Shown: positions 28,961 to 38,669, counted from the first letter of the stretch. The stretch: DNA of 64,000 nucleotides from Siminovitchia fordii DSM 16014 = CIP 108821 (GCF_000374565.1 NZ_KB894692.1:62001-126000); one strand, 5' to 3'. A program made the numbers and translations. The notes: generated from the letters alone by a model not told the origin.

Positions 28961-30159
28961 GAGAAGTTGTTATTGTCGATGCTGTCAGAACCCCTTTTGG
29001 GAAGTATAAAGGAGCATTGAAAAGCATACGTCCGGATGATTTAGGAGCAATAGTCATCGAAGCCTTGGTTAATCGAAATCCAGCTCTTCCGAAAAATGAA
29101 ATCGAGGAGGTCGTTCTTGGAAATGCAAACCAGGCAGGGGAAGATAATAGAAACGTTGCCCGTATGTCCGCTCTATTATCAGGACTTCCCATAAATGTTG
29201 CAGGTACAACTGTCAACAGACTGTGCGGTTCAGGGTTGGATGCGGTTATGTACGCTGCCAGGGCAATTGCCGTTGGTGACGGGGACATCTATATCGCAGG
29301 GGGAACAGAGAGCATGACAAGGGCACCATTTGTCATGGCAAAGCCCGACAAAGAGTTTCCACGCGGCTCGATGGAACTTCAGGATACGACGATTGGCTGG
29401 CGTTTTACCAACCAAAAGCTGAAGGAAATGTACGGGGCGGACACCATGCCGGAAACGGCGGAAAATGTTGCGAAACGATTCGAGATTTCAAGGGAAGAAC
29501 AAGACCAATTTGCTTTTGAAAGCCAGATGAAGGCAAAAAGGGCAATGGAAAAAAATCTTTTTAATGAAGAGATTATTCCTGTTATTTATACGGACAGAAA
29601 AGGGAATGAACACATCGTGGATCGCGACGAACATCCTCGACCGGATACAACACTTGAGAAATTATCCAAACTGAAGCCTATATTTCCTAGAGGAACGGTC
29701 ACTGCAGGAAACGCTTCAGGTGTGAATGACGGTGCATCAGCGCTTTTACTGATGAGCAAAGAAAAAGCGGAAGAATTGGGATTCAAACCGTTAGTGACAT
29801 ATAAGGTTGGAGCTGTATCAGGTGTTGAACCGGCGGTCATGGGACTTGGGCCAATCTATTCGAGTAAAAAAGCCTTGGAACGTGCAGGTTTAACTATGGG
29901 TGATATCGATTTGGTGGAGTTGAATGAAGCCTTCGCATCTCAATCTTTACAGTGTATTAAAGAGCTTTGCCTCGACAAGGAGAAAGTGAATGTTAATGGA
30001 GGAGCTATTGCTTTTGGGCACCCTCTTGGTGCCAGCGGTGCCAGGATCTTAACGACCTTAATTTATGAAATGAAGAGAAGGGATTCAAAATACGGACTTG
30101 CAACCATGTGTATTGGGGTTGGTCAGGGAGTTTCAGTCATCGTTGAAAATGATGGTTGA
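28957..30159 (+). CDS. paaJ: Beta-ketoadipyl-CoA thiolase (PaaJ-like acetyl-CoA acyltransferase)
   Basis: A 400-residue thiolase with the acylated cysteine in [11 protein letters not shown], the histidine in [12 protein letters not shown] and the second cysteine in TMCIGVGQG. In the pathway it cleaves 3-oxoadipyl-CoA to succinyl-CoA and acetyl-CoA (and 2,3-dehydro derivative). It ends in a strong terminator, so paaX is separately transcribed or read through. Confidence 0.92.
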   Translation: MREVVIVDAVRTPFGKYKGALKSIRPDDLGAIVIEALVNRNPALPKNEIEEVVLGNANQAGEDNRNVARMSALLSGLPINVAGTTVNRLCGSGLDAVMYAARAIAVGDGDIYIAGGTESMTRAPFVMAKPDKEFPRGSMELQDTTIGWRFTNQKLKEMYGADTMPETAENVAKRFEISREEQDQFAFESQMKAKRAMEKNLFNEEIIPVIYTDRKGNEHIVDRDEHPRPDTTLEKLSKLKPIFPRGTVTAGNASGVNDGASALLLMSKEKAEELGFKPLVTYKVGAVSGVEPAVMGLGPIYSSKKALERAGLTMGDIDLVELNEAFASQSLQCIKELCLDKEKVNVNGGAIAFGHPLGASGARILTTLIYEMKRRDSKYGLATMCIGVGQGVSVIVENDG

Positions 30160-30163
30160 CACT

Positions 30164-30196
30164 AAAAACCCTTGCTATTTGAAGTGAGGGTTTTTT
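30164..30196 (+). terminator. Intrinsic terminator after paaJ
   Basis: Stem CCCTTGCT/AGTGAGGG (two G-U pairs) extended by flanking A/T runs, then six T residues. Confidence 0.82.
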
Positions 30197-30294
30197 GTTT
30201 AAAATTGTTTTGGCAAAAAACATCCAGAATCAAGTTTTGCTTATTCTTTATGCTAAGCATGGTATAATTCACTTAAAAAATATTCTGTAAAGAA

Positions 30295-31191
30295 ATGAGT
30301 GACGGATGTATGGGCCTTAACACACAATCTATGATCTTTACAATATATGGTGATTATATTCGCCATTATGGGAACAAAATTTGGATCGGCAGCCTTATCC
30401 GGTTGCTGAAAGAGTTCGGCCACAACGAACAGGCTGTGCGGGTGGCTGTGTCAAGAATGGTCAAACAAGGGTGGCTGCAGTCAGAGAGGCAGGGTAATAA
30501 GAGCTTTTACTTTTTAACACAGCGTGGAGTCAGCCGTATAGATGAAGCGGGCCGAAGAATATTTAAGCTGGACCCCCACGAATGGGATGGAAAGTGGAGA
30601 ATGCTTATGTATTCGATCCCAGAAGAAAAAAGACAAATCAGGGATGATTTAAGGAAAGAACTGCTTTGGAGCGGTTTTGGCAGCTTTACGCACAGCTGCT
30701 GGATTTCTCCAAATAATTTGGAGAAAGAAGTGGAATGGCTGATTGAAAAGTACGAAATTCAGGAGTTTGTTGATTTTTTTGTATCTGAATATATTGGGCC
30801 GAAAGATAATGTCCAATTGGTCAAGAAAAGCTGGCCATTGGAAGAAATTGAAGAAAGGTACGAAGAGTTTGTTTCAGCTTATGGCAAACAGTACATTATC
30901 CATCAAAGCTTGCTCAATGAAGGGAAAATGAGTGATGCCGACTGTTTTGTGGAGAGGACCAAATTGGTGCATGAATATCGAAAGTTCCTATTTGTAGATC
31001 CTGGATTACCAAGAGAGCTGCTACCTCCGATGTGGAGCGGCAACCATGCGGCATTGCTCTTCAGGCAATATTATCAGCTTCTGGCAAAACCCGCGAGTGA
31101 TTTTTTCGAAGCCGTTTTTGAAAAAGGTAATGACTTGCGGAAAAAAGACAAGGCCTACGATGCAAATGATCATCCTTATATAGTCAAGTGA
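30295..31191 (+). CDS. paaX: PaaX, GntR-like repressor of phenylacetate degradation
   Basis: A 298-residue regulator with an N-terminal winged helix (MIFTIYGDYIRHYG, then QAVRVAVSRMVKQGWL) and the C-terminal PaaX effector domain (FLFVDPGLPRELLPP, LLFRQYYQLL). PaaX represses paa genes and is released by phenylacetyl-CoA. The start is uncertain: ATG 30295 and ATG 30310 both have weak SDs. A putative operator near paaK is listed separately. Confidence 0.92.
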   Translation: MSDGCMGLNTQSMIFTIYGDYIRHYGNKIWIGSLIRLLKEFGHNEQAVRVAVSRMVKQGWLQSERQGNKSFYFLTQRGVSRIDEAGRRIFKLDPHEWDGKWRMLMYSIPEEKRQIRDDLRKELLWSGFGSFTHSCWISPNNLEKEVEWLIEKYEIQEFVDFFVSEYIGPKDNVQLVKKSWPLEEIEERYEEFVSAYGKQYIIHQSLLNEGKMSDADCFVERTKLVHEYRKFLFVDPGLPRELLPPMWSGNHAALLFRQYYQLLAKPASDFFEAVFEKGNDLRKKDKAYDANDHPYIVK

Positions 31192-31240
31192 AATAGCCTG
31201 CCCCGATGTATATGGAGACAGGCATAAAATTAGGGTGTTT

Positions 31241-31759
31241 TTAACTTTTGGATAGTATCGAGTTATACTCTTTCCCTTTTTGAACATATGTATCTATGGA
31301 TGATTGAATAAGTTCAAAGTCCTTTGCATTTAATTCCCGGACGACTTTTCCCGGAGAACCGATGACAAGTGATCTCGGCGGTATTTTCTTCCCTGAGGGG
31401 ATTAATGTGTTCGCTCCAATAATACATTCTTCCCCTATTTCTACATGATCCAGAATCGTGGAGCCCATGCCGATAATGGATCTTCTTCCGATTGTGCATC
31501 CATGTAGAATGACATTGTGGCCGACAGTTACTTCGTCCTCTATGATCACCGGATATCCTTCATACATGTGGATTGTTGAGTTATCCTGAATACTGCATCT
31601 TTGCCCGATTTTGACAGGCCCTTCATCTCCGCGCAGGACCGCATTGAACCAAATGGTCGATTCCATTCCAACTTTGACGTCACCGATCAAATACGCTCCC
31701 GGGGCAACAAAAACTGACGGATGCACTTCTGGAGCTGTCTGGTTATACGTTATTTTCAT
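31241..31759 (-). CDS. paaY: Gamma-carbonic-anhydrase/PaaY-type hexapeptide-repeat protein
   Basis: A 172-residue left-handed beta-helix protein with many hexapeptide repeats (VKVGMESTIWFNAVLRGDEG region, VGHNVILHGCTIG, IGMGSTILDHVEIGEECIIG). The zinc-site histidines of the gamma-CA group are present in TIHMYEG, TVGHN and LHGC. PaaY of PAA clusters is a CoA thioesterase in this family; Bacillus YtoA is another member, so the symbol rests on location directly after paaX. SD AGGAGG precedes the ATG closely. Confidence 0.75.
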   Translation of the reverse strand: MKITYNQTAPEVHPSVFVAPGAYLIGDVKVGMESTIWFNAVLRGDEGPVKIGQRCSIQDNSTIHMYEGYPVIIEDEVTVGHNVILHGCTIGRRSIIGMGSTILDHVEIGEECIIGANTLIPSGKKIPPRSLVIGSPGKVVRELNAKDFELIQSSIDTYVQKGKEYNSILSKS

Positions 31760-31838
31760 TTCCTGACCTCCATTGAAATAATATTGGAAATTTATTGTCT
31801 CTTTTACTATAACATTATTTTAAAGGATGGTGAAAAAA

Positions 31839-32801
31839 TTGAAAGATGGACATGCTATATTAGGCTTGAAATATCCAATCATACAAGGCGGGATGGGCAA
31901 TATAAGCAATGCTCAATTAACTTCTGCCGTATCAAAAGCAGGGGGATTGGGAACGGTGGGAGCCGGGACAATGCATCCTGATGAGGTAGAGAAGATAATT
32001 GTTGATACAAAAGAAAGGACAAACAAGCCTTTTTCATTGAATATACCGATTACCGTTACAGAATATACGGAAGAATTGCTAGACTTGGCCATCAGACACA
32101 AAATTGCAGCCGTAACTTTGTCTGCAGGCAACCCATCACCTTTTATACCTGTCTTACAAAAAAATGGCATCAAAGTAATAGTGATTGTTGCATCAGTCAG
32201 ACATGCAGTAAAAGCGGCAGAAGCTGGTGCTGATTTGCTTGTTGCTGAAGGGTTTGAAGCCGCAGGCATCAATTCCAGTCTTGAATTGACTACTTTCTCA
32301 CTCATTCCCCAGATTGTTGATAAAGTTGAAATTCCGGTATATGCAGCCGGAGGCATTGCTGACGGAAGGGGATTGGCCGCTGCCTTAATGCTTGGAGCAA
32401 GCGGGGTCCAGATGGGAACAAGATTTATCGCTGTTAAGGAAGCTCCATTCCATGAATCCTATAAACAGAAGCTTCTAAAAGCCGATGATCTTGGGACAGT
32501 GATTTTGGGACGCTCATTGGGTAGGGTCAGAAGAGTTCTTAAAGGGAAGTATGTGGAATCAATAATGGATTTAGAGCAGAAAGGCATGACAGTAGGGGAT
32601 TTTGCAGAAAAAACATCAGAGCAGCATCATATACAAGGGGCCGTACATGGTGATTTTGAGAACGGCTATGTAAATGGAGGGCAGGCATCGGGACTGATTG
32701 TCAACATTCCATCCGTTGAACAGTTAATGGAAGGTATGATGGAACAAGCACTCAGACAGATAAAACAAGTATCTGGCTACTTGCAGAAATCGATTGACTG
32801 A
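31839..32801 (+). CDS. FMN-dependent nitronate monooxygenase/FabK-type oxidoreductase
   Basis: A 320-residue TIM-barrel flavoprotein with YPIIQGGMGNIS, the FMN-phosphate segment VYAAGGIADGRGLAAALMLG and GVQMGTRF. The family includes 2-nitropropane dioxygenase and enoyl-ACP reductase FabK. Next to a PAA cluster it may reduce a pathway intermediate, but this is a guess. TTG 31839 is chosen because GGATGGTGA lies at SD distance; ATG 31827, four codons upstream, directly abuts AAAGG and seems less likely. Confidence 0.8.
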   Translation: MKDGHAILGLKYPIIQGGMGNISNAQLTSAVSKAGGLGTVGAGTMHPDEVEKIIVDTKERTNKPFSLNIPITVTEYTEELLDLAIRHKIAAVTLSAGNPSPFIPVLQKNGIKVIVIVASVRHAVKAAEAGADLLVAEGFEAAGINSSLELTTFSLIPQIVDKVEIPVYAAGGIADGRGLAAALMLGASGVQMGTRFIAVKEAPFHESYKQKLLKADDLGTVILGRSLGRVRRVLKGKYVESIMDLEQKGMTVGDFAEKTSEQHHIQGAVHGDFENGYVNGGQASGLIVNIPSVEQLMEGMMEQALRQIKQVSGYLQKSID

Positions 32802-32908
32802 TCATAGTGATTAACTTAATGCCAAGTGTATCTTAGTTTAAAGAAAATTTGCATGAATCGGGGCAAACAATTAATATAGTAGTTGGATTATGGAAGGGAG
32901 AGCGAAAA

Positions 32909-33610
32909 ATGAGTATACATATAAATGCACCTGAATCGGCCATTGCAGAAACGGTCCTCCTGCCTGGCGACCCGTTACGTGCCAAATATATAGCCGAAAC
33001 ATTCTTGGAAAAGGCGCAAGAATATAATTCTGTTCGAAATATGCTTGGTTATACAGGTGAATACAAAGGAAAAAGAATTTCTGTCCAAGGAACTGGAATG
33101 GGTGTTCCGTCGATCTCCATCTATATAAATGAATTAATGGAAAGCTATAATGTACAAAATTTAATTCGAGTAGGAACGTGCGGTGCGATTCAAAAGGACG
33201 TAAAAGTCCGGGACGTCATTCTTGCTATGTCAGCTTCAACCGACTCTCAAATGAACCGCTTAACATTCAACGGCATTGATTATGCTCCAACTGCATCATT
33301 TGACTTACTGAAAAGAGCATACGATGAAGGTGTAAATAAGGGACTGCAACTAAAAGTAGGGAACGTTTTCACTGCAGATATGTTTTATAATGATAATGCC
33401 GAACATGAGAAATGGGCTCAATATGGTATTTTGGCCATTGAAATGGAGACTGCCGCACTTTATACATTGGCAGCAAAATACGGGCGACAAGCCCTGTCAA
33501 TTTTAACAGTGAGCGACCATATATTGACTGGTGAATTGACAACAGCTGAAGAAAGGCAGACAACCTTCAACGAAATGATCGAAGTGGCCTTGGAATCTGC
33601 AATCGGATAA
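32909..33610 (+). CDS. deoD: Purine nucleoside phosphorylase DeoD
   Basis: A 233-residue trimeric/hexameric-type PNP with [15 protein letters not shown] (phosphate site), RVGTCGAIQ, and [13 protein letters not shown] followed by TVSDH (purine-binding Asp). It salvages purine (deoxy)nucleosides. ATG 32909 has SD GAAGGGAG; a longer in-frame start at 32849 has none. Gene order near yodJ and ctpA matches B. subtilis. Confidence 0.96.
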   Translation: MSIHINAPESAIAETVLLPGDPLRAKYIAETFLEKAQEYNSVRNMLGYTGEYKGKRISVQGTGMGVPSISIYINELMESYNVQNLIRVGTCGAIQKDVKVRDVILAMSASTDSQMNRLTFNGIDYAPTASFDLLKRAYDEGVNKGLQLKVGNVFTADMFYNDNAEHEKWAQYGILAIEMETAALYTLAAKYGRQALSILTVSDHILTGELTTAEERQTTFNEMIEVALESAIG

Positions 33611-33658
33611 ACCTTACCATACCAATGGTGAATCGTTTTACATAAGTGCTCAATTTTA

Positions 33659-33718
33659 AGCAAGTGACCCAAAAGTGACCAATCATAAGATTGCGTTTAA
33701 GTTGTCGCTTGCTTTTTG
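33659..33718 (+). terminator. Probable terminator of deoD with long loop
   Basis: Ten-bp stem AGCAAGTGAC/GTCGCTTGCT (one G-U) separated by 35 bases, followed by TTTTTGT. Confidence 0.55.
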
Positions 33719-34376
33719 TATTTCTGTCTCTTTAGCGGCTTATTTGTTTAACATTTTTTTAGTATCAACATGGCAAAACTGCTAATCATTTATCCCATTA
33801 CTCAATGCTCAAGAAACCCAATGGCGCCAAAATATGTCATCTTGCATTCGTACTGTACAATTGTCACTTTAGACAGCAAGAGTGATGCATAAGCATCGCT
33901 TCTTTTTATATTCAGAAAGAGAAAAATGATGTTGAAGATCAACAGCTATAACGTGATCAATTAACGAACACAGGGTTCTGTTCATTTTTGTAAAATTATG
34001 AACATTCTCCGAACTGTTAACATAAACAAAGAGTTTAAGCAAACATCGAATCAAGTTTCCATCCACGACATGGCAAGCTGTAAAACCCTGTTGTTTCACT
34101 TAACAACCAAGCAAGCACCTGACCTCTACACTAGAACAGCAATATTACCTAACTTACCATTATAATTGCTGATTTATCTTTCGATAATCGGAAAAGTTTG
34201 TTGCCAGTATGAATGAAAGGTGAATGGACACTATATCGTTATCTCTATATGTAGTAGCTTTTTTTAGATTTGTAAAAAACCACGTTTCTACCAGACGGAC
34301 TGTCCAAACGAATCCGGCAACTTTTAATATATTAATATCGAAGCCGGCTTTAAGAGACATCAAGGAGGTGTAAAGC
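33719..34376. other. Gene-poor stretch without supported coding sequence
   Basis: No frame here has a convincing SD or recognisable product. A compact hairpin (AGTGATGC/GCATCGCT, 33881-33900) with a T-rich tail looks like a stand-alone terminator. Small minus-strand frames at 33869-34099 and 34160-34378 carry no SD and cross that hairpin or the next gene's start. Probably decayed sequence plus the promoter region of the gene at 34377. Confidence 0.6.
33881..33908 (+). terminator. Orphan intrinsic terminator
   Basis: Eight-bp stem with ATAA loop and TTCTTTTTAT tail; no gene of its own immediately upstream, could back up the deoD terminator or end a small transcript. Confidence 0.6.
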
Positions 34377-34553
34377 ATGGGTTTTGAATTTGAGGATGAT
34401 TTTGTAGGAGGAGAAAGAGAAAGACGTAGAAGACGCAGAGTTCGATTAATTTGTCGATGCCGTGAAGTATGGGATGATGACTGCCACCACCACCATCATC
34501 ACCATCGGAACCGCGAAAGATTCATTTGCCGCTGTAGAGAAATTGATGACTAA
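34377..34553 (+). CDS. 58-residue His/Arg/Cys-rich mini-protein with a duplicated ICRCRE motif
   Basis: A 58-codon frame behind an ideal SD (AAGGAGGTG, 7 bases before ATG). In order: acidic start (MGFEFEDDFVGG), a basic run of six consecutive arginines (R16-R21), motif LICRCRE (24-30), acidic WDDDC, seven histidines in a row (37-43), then FICRCRE (49-55) and IDD. The two ICRCRE copies suggest an internal duplication around a metal-binding centre; Cys, His and Asp suit Zn, Cu or Ni. Histidine codons mix CAC and CAT. I do not recognise a family; spore-coat and metal-storage roles are both possible (inference). A GC-rich palindrome follows. Confidence 0.75.
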   Translation: MGFEFEDDFVGGERERRRRRRVRLICRCREVWDDDCHHHHHHHRNRERFICRCREIDD

Positions 34554-34562
34554 TTGAAACAG

Positions 34563-34580
34563 GCCCGGCATGCCGGGCTT
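34563..34580 (+). terminator. GC-rich palindrome after the His/Arg/Cys gene
   Basis: Sixteen-base perfect palindrome GCCCGGCATGCCGGGC; tail is only moderately T-rich, so termination is likely but not certain. Confidence 0.5.
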
Positions 34581-35708
34581 GCCTACTTATGAACTATTAT
34601 CTTTCTTTATTTTCGCTCATTCGGCTTTTGTGCCAGATGACCGATATAAACGCATTCATTTTCCAGTGCATCTTTTTGATTCATGCCCACAACAATACAT
34701 ATTGCGGATAACATAGAATATGAGTTTTATCAATTGAAATAAGATTATTCATTCCTTCTATAATATCTGAATCTATATTGATTTATATCCGCCTGATTCA
34801 TTAACACTTTAACAATACTTGACGAATGTTCGTTGCGTTGATGCAGAAAGTCTGTTAAAACGTCAAATAAATCAAAGTATGGGTTGGGAAATGATATACA
34901 TAGACAAAAACAATCAGTGGTCACAACTCATCATCAAAATTAAAGTGAGGGATATAACTGAGTCAACAACCATAAAAGCCAATTCCACACTTTATATAGC
35001 GTTAAGCATTTTACAATGAGACACGTAACACAAAGAACAGGATCTCGATGGATCAAGGAACACGGTACAAGACATGGACTTGTATGATACTGCTGGGACA
35101 TGTTGTAATGTTGTGTAAAGTTGAAAGAAGCTTAATTCGATTATTATCAAGAGAAGGCACCATTACTGGACGAGCCGGTATGGTAACAGATCTAGGTGAT
35201 ATTATTTATTGCAGGGAAATTAACACCATCTGGAATGATATCTTATATAGAAAAATTGAGAATGCTTCCACTTTCCGATTAATGAATATGCTTCTCCATC
35301 TAGAGATATAGCCTCCAGGCCCATTAAATAGATATCGATTTTATATTGCCAGTGTTGAATGGCGGAGTAGCCCTAATGCATGATGGTCCCTAATATGAGT
35401 ACAGCAAGTGTTTACCTTGTAGCGGCTGGTCGCCAGTTATAGAATAAATCTATTAGAACGTGTTGTTCTCTTTTTCTTCATGACCAACAAAAAGTGACTA
35501 ATGAATGACAAAACGTTCACTGTAAAGATTGTTTTTGACAGTGATAGATATAATGAGCGATAATAAAGATTGTAAAATCAACGTTTTTACATCTATTGAT
35601 TTTTAATAACAGCTCCTAGTCATCAATAATAACGTGGCTTTGGAACCTGCAATTAAAAATCCAGGGTAAAATCTTTTTGAAAGTGAATTGGAGTAGTGAA
35701 CATTCTTT
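34581..35708. other. Decayed gene-poor region
   Basis: About 1.1 kb with only short frames lacking SDs. One frame (34819-35019) keeps a recognisable-looking core and is listed as a possible pseudogene; another (35048-35311) has no recognisable motif. No insertion-sequence ends, tRNA or phage genes were seen. The region before 35700 has TTGACA (35535 region) but no well-spaced -10. Confidence 0.5.
34819..35019 (+). pseudogene. Possible remnant of a small WYL-like protein
   Basis: The 66-residue frame contains ESLLKRQINQSMGWEMIYID then KNNQWSQLIIKIKVRD, which recalls from memory short Bacillus WYL-domain-like proteins (EMIYIDKNG.. core). The C-terminal half does not match and no SD precedes the frame, so if related it is a broken copy. 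Low confidence. Confidence 0.3.
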
Positions 35709-36524
35709 ATGAAGAAAATAACAGGTATCACCATGACTGTACTCTTTCTTACTGGATGTCAGTGGAATCATTTTACTGGTGAAAGCGGGCATCTGCACAA
35801 GCCGAACGATGAAGTTACTGAACAGTCCTCATTGGAAAAAGGACAAGATCTTTCAAATCAGAAAAAAGAGAATCCAGAATTAATGTTGGAATCCACTTAT
35901 TTCAATGAAGTGGTTGAAGTGGATGGGAAAAAGGAAATTGCAAACGCAGGAAATAAACTGGCTCTGGTCAATAAGTCATTTTCGTTACCTAGTGACTATA
36001 TACCTAAGGATTTAGTCCGGCCCCAAGTGACTTTTTCCTTTGGGAATCAGGATATTGAAAAAAGTTATTTGCGGAAAGAAGCGGCAAAGGCGTTGGAAAC
36101 AATGTTTGATGCAGCAGAAAAAGAAGGTATACAACTTTATGCTTCATCCGGATATCGTTCTTATGAACGGCAAAGGGAAGTTTTTCAGGTTGAATCTGAC
36201 AGGTCTGGAGAGAAAAAAGCCTCAGAAGCCGTTGCTGCTCCCGGGAGCAGTGAACACCAGACAGGTCTAGCCATGGATATTACCAGTGAGTCTGTCCAAT
36301 TTCTGTTAGTTGAAGAGTTTGAACAGGAACCTGAAGGCAAATGGTTAAAGGACAATGCCCATAATTATGGGTACATTTTGCGATACCCGAGAGGCAAGGA
36401 AGATATAACGGGATATCAGTTTGAGCCGTGGCATTTTCGTTATGTGGGAAAAAAAGCTGCAAAAACCATCTATGAACGGAATTGGACTTTAGAAGAGTAT
36501 TTTGAGCACGTATCAAAATTTTAA
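35709..36524 (+). CDS. yodJ: VanY-type D-alanyl-D-alanine carboxypeptidase lipoprotein (YodJ)
   Basis: A 271-residue lipoprotein: short signal, lipobox LTGC (C17), then a VanY/peptidase M15 domain with SSGYRSYERQ, the zinc motif SSEHQTGLAMDI and WHFRYVGKKAA. It trims the D-Ala from peptidoglycan stem peptides at the outer membrane face. SD-like AATTGGAGTAG is weakly placed. Location between deoD and ctpA fits B. subtilis yodJ. Confidence 0.9.
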   Translation: MKKITGITMTVLFLTGCQWNHFTGESGHLHKPNDEVTEQSSLEKGQDLSNQKKENPELMLESTYFNEVVEVDGKKEIANAGNKLALVNKSFSLPSDYIPKDLVRPQVTFSFGNQDIEKSYLRKEAAKALETMFDAAEKEGIQLYASSGYRSYERQREVFQVESDRSGEKKASEAVAAPGSSEHQTGLAMDITSESVQFLLVEEFEQEPEGKWLKDNAHNYGYILRYPRGKEDITGYQFEPWHFRYVGKKAAKTIYERNWTLEEYFEHVSKF

Positions 36525-36560
36525 AGACTTTGCCTTTTTGCAAGGCAAAGTCTTTTTGTC
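36523..36560 (+). terminator. Intrinsic terminator after yodJ
   Basis: Perfect 14-bp stem (arms 36523-36536 and 36542-36555) and T run. Confidence 0.9.
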
Positions 36561-36853
36561 AAAAAGTAATGAAAGTAAAATATTAAATCCTGTTCAAAGT
36601 ATATGTAAAGTTCAAATCAAAACGTTATTGGAGTAAGTTTGCGATTCGCTGAGTTGACTAAAGACATTATCAACGAAATTGTCTTGTACTTATGTACTAA
36701 GACCATACGGGATAGTCTCACTTGATGTAAACACATAAAACTCCATTATCCTTTCGTTGGTTGTGTAAAACTGGTAGAATAAAGAGGTTGGATAGAGTCC
36801 TTAAGATGATTACGTATGCGCAAATGGCTAACGTGTTGAAAGTGGTGAAATAG
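36561..36853 (+). promoter_or_regulatory. Upstream region of ctpA
   Basis: About 290 bases with a TTGACT (36655 region) but no clearly spaced -10. A 15-codon frame (36806-36853) ends in TAG directly against the ctpA ATG; without a good SD it may be chance or a translational-coupling leader. Confidence 0.3.
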
Positions 36854-38317
36854 ATGGAAGAAGATCAAAATTATAGGGAAGAAAGTCCGCAACACGCGGG
36901 ATTTATAAAAATGAAAAAATTCAGGTTCGTCATGTTAATCTTTCTTATCGTATTTTTAACAGCGGGTGTGACTATTTTGGCTCTCTCGTTTGGCGATGAA
37001 AAAGCAGTCAATGTTGGAGTGCAGGAAAGGGCCGAGTTTAATAAATTATATAATACATACGATAAGTTGAAGAAAAGTTATTTTCAAGATGTTGATGAAG
37101 AAAAACTCGTTGATGGTGCTATCGACGGAATGGTTAAGTCGCTCGATGATCCATATTCCGACTACATGACAAAAGAAGAAAGCAAGGTCTTTGAAGAAAG
37201 CATTACTTCATCGTTTGAAGGAATTGGTGCTGAAATTCAGGAAAAGAATGGCGCAATTGTTGTTGTTTCCCCAATTAAGGGATCCCCAGCTGAAAAAGCT
37301 GGAATCGAACCGAATGATAAAATAACCGAAGTCGACGAGAAAAGTGTCAGGGGCATGAGCGCCAATGAAGCAGTCCTGTTAATCAGAGGAGAAAAAGGCA
37401 CGAAAGTGACGTTGACCATTGAGCGCAAAGAAGGAGAAGAACCGAAGAAGTTCACTATTACACGCGATGAAATCCCAATCAATACAGTATATCCTGAAAT
37501 GCTGGACGATGGGGTAGCTAAAATTCAGATTACAAGCTTTTCCAGCCATACGGATAAAGATCTGAGCGAAGCACTGAAAGAGATGGAAGACAAAGGGATG
37601 AAGTCCTTGATCTTAGATCTCCGTAAAAATCCGGGAGGTTTGCTTGACCAGGCAATAAATATTTCAAATCTATTCGTCCCAAAAGGGGAAAAGTTGTTCC
37701 AAGTGGCCTATAAAGATGGAAAAGTGGAAGAGTATGTTGCAAAAGAAGGTAAAAAAATTACCGTTCCGACTGTTGTATTAGTTGATGGGGGCAGCGCCAG
37801 TGCTTCTGAAATACTTGCTGCGGCTGTAAGTGAATCCGCTGGGATTCCTCTTGTTGGTGAAAAAACCTTCGGAAAGGGAACAGTTCAAACAACCGACGAG
37901 TTCCAGGACGGTTCTAATATTAAATACACAATGGCTAAATGGCTGACACCTGATGGTAATTGGATTAACGAGAAAGGCATCGAACCGGATAAAAAGGTTG
38001 CATTGCCAAAATACGCATCCTTGTCCTATATCGATCCTGATCAAAAGTTGAAGGAGGGAACAGCATCCTCCGATGTGAAAGCAGCCGAGCAGATATTGAA
38101 AGAGCTTGGTTATAATCCTGGCAAGGTGGACTCCTATTTTGACGAAGATACAAAAGAAGCAGTCATGGAGTTTCAGAAAGACGAAAAGCTGGAAACATCC
38201 GGTGTTTTAACCGGCGACACAACCATTTCCCTCATGAATAAAATTCGTGAGCACCTCCAGGATAATGATCCACAAGTGAAGGAAGCGGTCAAGATGTTAT
38301 CAAAAAAGAAAAAATAG
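36854..38317 (+). CDS. ctpA: Carboxy-terminal processing protease CtpA (S41, PDZ, peptidoglycan-binding)
   Basis: A 487-residue membrane-anchored protease: cytoplasmic N-tail, TM helix (about 24-46), PDZ domain (about 110-190), S41 catalytic core with serine in DGGSASASEILAAAV and lysine in GEKTFGKGTVQT, and a C-terminal peptidoglycan-binding domain (VKAAEQILKELGYNPGKVDS). The family degrades cell-wall or signalling proteins; B. subtilis CtpA is the homologue with this C-domain. Follows yodJ as in B. subtilis. Confidence 0.93.
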   Translation: MEEDQNYREESPQHAGFIKMKKFRFVMLIFLIVFLTAGVTILALSFGDEKAVNVGVQERAEFNKLYNTYDKLKKSYFQDVDEEKLVDGAIDGMVKSLDDPYSDYMTKEESKVFEESITSSFEGIGAEIQEKNGAIVVVSPIKGSPAEKAGIEPNDKITEVDEKSVRGMSANEAVLLIRGEKGTKVTLTIERKEGEEPKKFTITRDEIPINTVYPEMLDDGVAKIQITSFSSHTDKDLSEALKEMEDKGMKSLILDLRKNPGGLLDQAINISNLFVPKGEKLFQVAYKDGKVEEYVAKEGKKITVPTVVLVDGGSASASEILAAAVSESAGIPLVGEKTFGKGTVQTTDEFQDGSNIKYTMAKWLTPDGNWINEKGIEPDKKVALPKYASLSYIDPDQKLKEGTASSDVKAAEQILKELGYNPGKVDSYFDEDTKEAVMEFQKDEKLETSGVLTGDTTISLMNKIREHLQDNDPQVKEAVKMLSKKKK

Positions 38318-38367
38318 CTTAAAAAGAACTCCTTGAAAATTTGAATTGCATCCGAAATGTTATGAAG

Positions 38368-38430
38368 TGCTCCCCAATAGGTAGACAGATGAAAAAATAA
38401 AATCTGTTTGCCCATTGGGGAGATTTTTAT
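38368..38430 (+). repeat. IS-end-like hairpin repeat, copy A
   Basis: Two-part hairpin: outer stem CTCCCCAAT/ATTGGGGAG, inner stem AGACAGAT/ATCTGTTT, then ATTTTTATG. It shares the layout TGCTCCCC...GTAGACAG...ATTTTTATG with copy B at 40038-40100 and looks like the left end of an IS3-type element, including the start codon of a lost orfA. It may now act as the ctpA terminator. Confidence 0.6.
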
Positions 38431-38600
38431 GAGAAAGAAATAATAATGGAGATTTTAAATTTTTATGTCAATGCCACTTTATTCTTAGTGAAGAGACAGA
38501 ATTATATATTGTTGATTCTGAATGATCAAAGTTTGCAAAATAATAATCGATTTTTTGGAGAAGAAGGTTACCAGAAGTAAAAATCCCGGCGGCTGAGGAA

Positions 38601-38669
38601 CTGCCTCTTCGGAAACATCTTAATTTACCAAAGCTGATCAAGACGTTTCCGGACTGTTTCTTGAGGCAG
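38601..38669. repeat. Imperfect inverted repeat next to the zinc-ribbon gene
   Basis: Arms CTGCCTC...CGGAAACATCTT and AAGACGTTTCCG...GAGGCAG pair at 11 of 12 and 7 of 7 positions around an 18-base loop, ending at the stop codon of the minus-strand gene. No T tract follows; could be a terminator-like fold or a trace of a mobile element. Confidence 0.4.

Noticed and set aside
33869-34099. 76-residue minus-strand frame
   Set aside because: No SD, no recognisable motif, and it crosses a strong terminator-like hairpin at 33881-33908.
34160-34378. 72-residue minus-strand frame upstream of the His/Arg/Cys gene
   Set aside because: It covers the promoter and SD region of a well-supported plus-strand gene and has no SD of its own.
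34487-34507. Run of seven histidine codons as a cloned affinity tag or contamination
   Set aside because: Codons mix CAC and CAT, lie mid-gene inside a duplicated native motif, and flanks are ordinary Bacillus sequence.
35048-35311. 87-residue plus-strand frame
   Set aside because: No SD and no family resemblance; probably chance in decayed sequence.
36806-36853. 15-codon frame ending against the ctpA start
   Set aside because: Weak SD and no special features; noted only as possible coupling.
38601-38669. Inverted repeat as a complete insertion sequence
   Set aside because: Only about 70 bases, no transposase and no target duplication; kept as an inverted repeat only.
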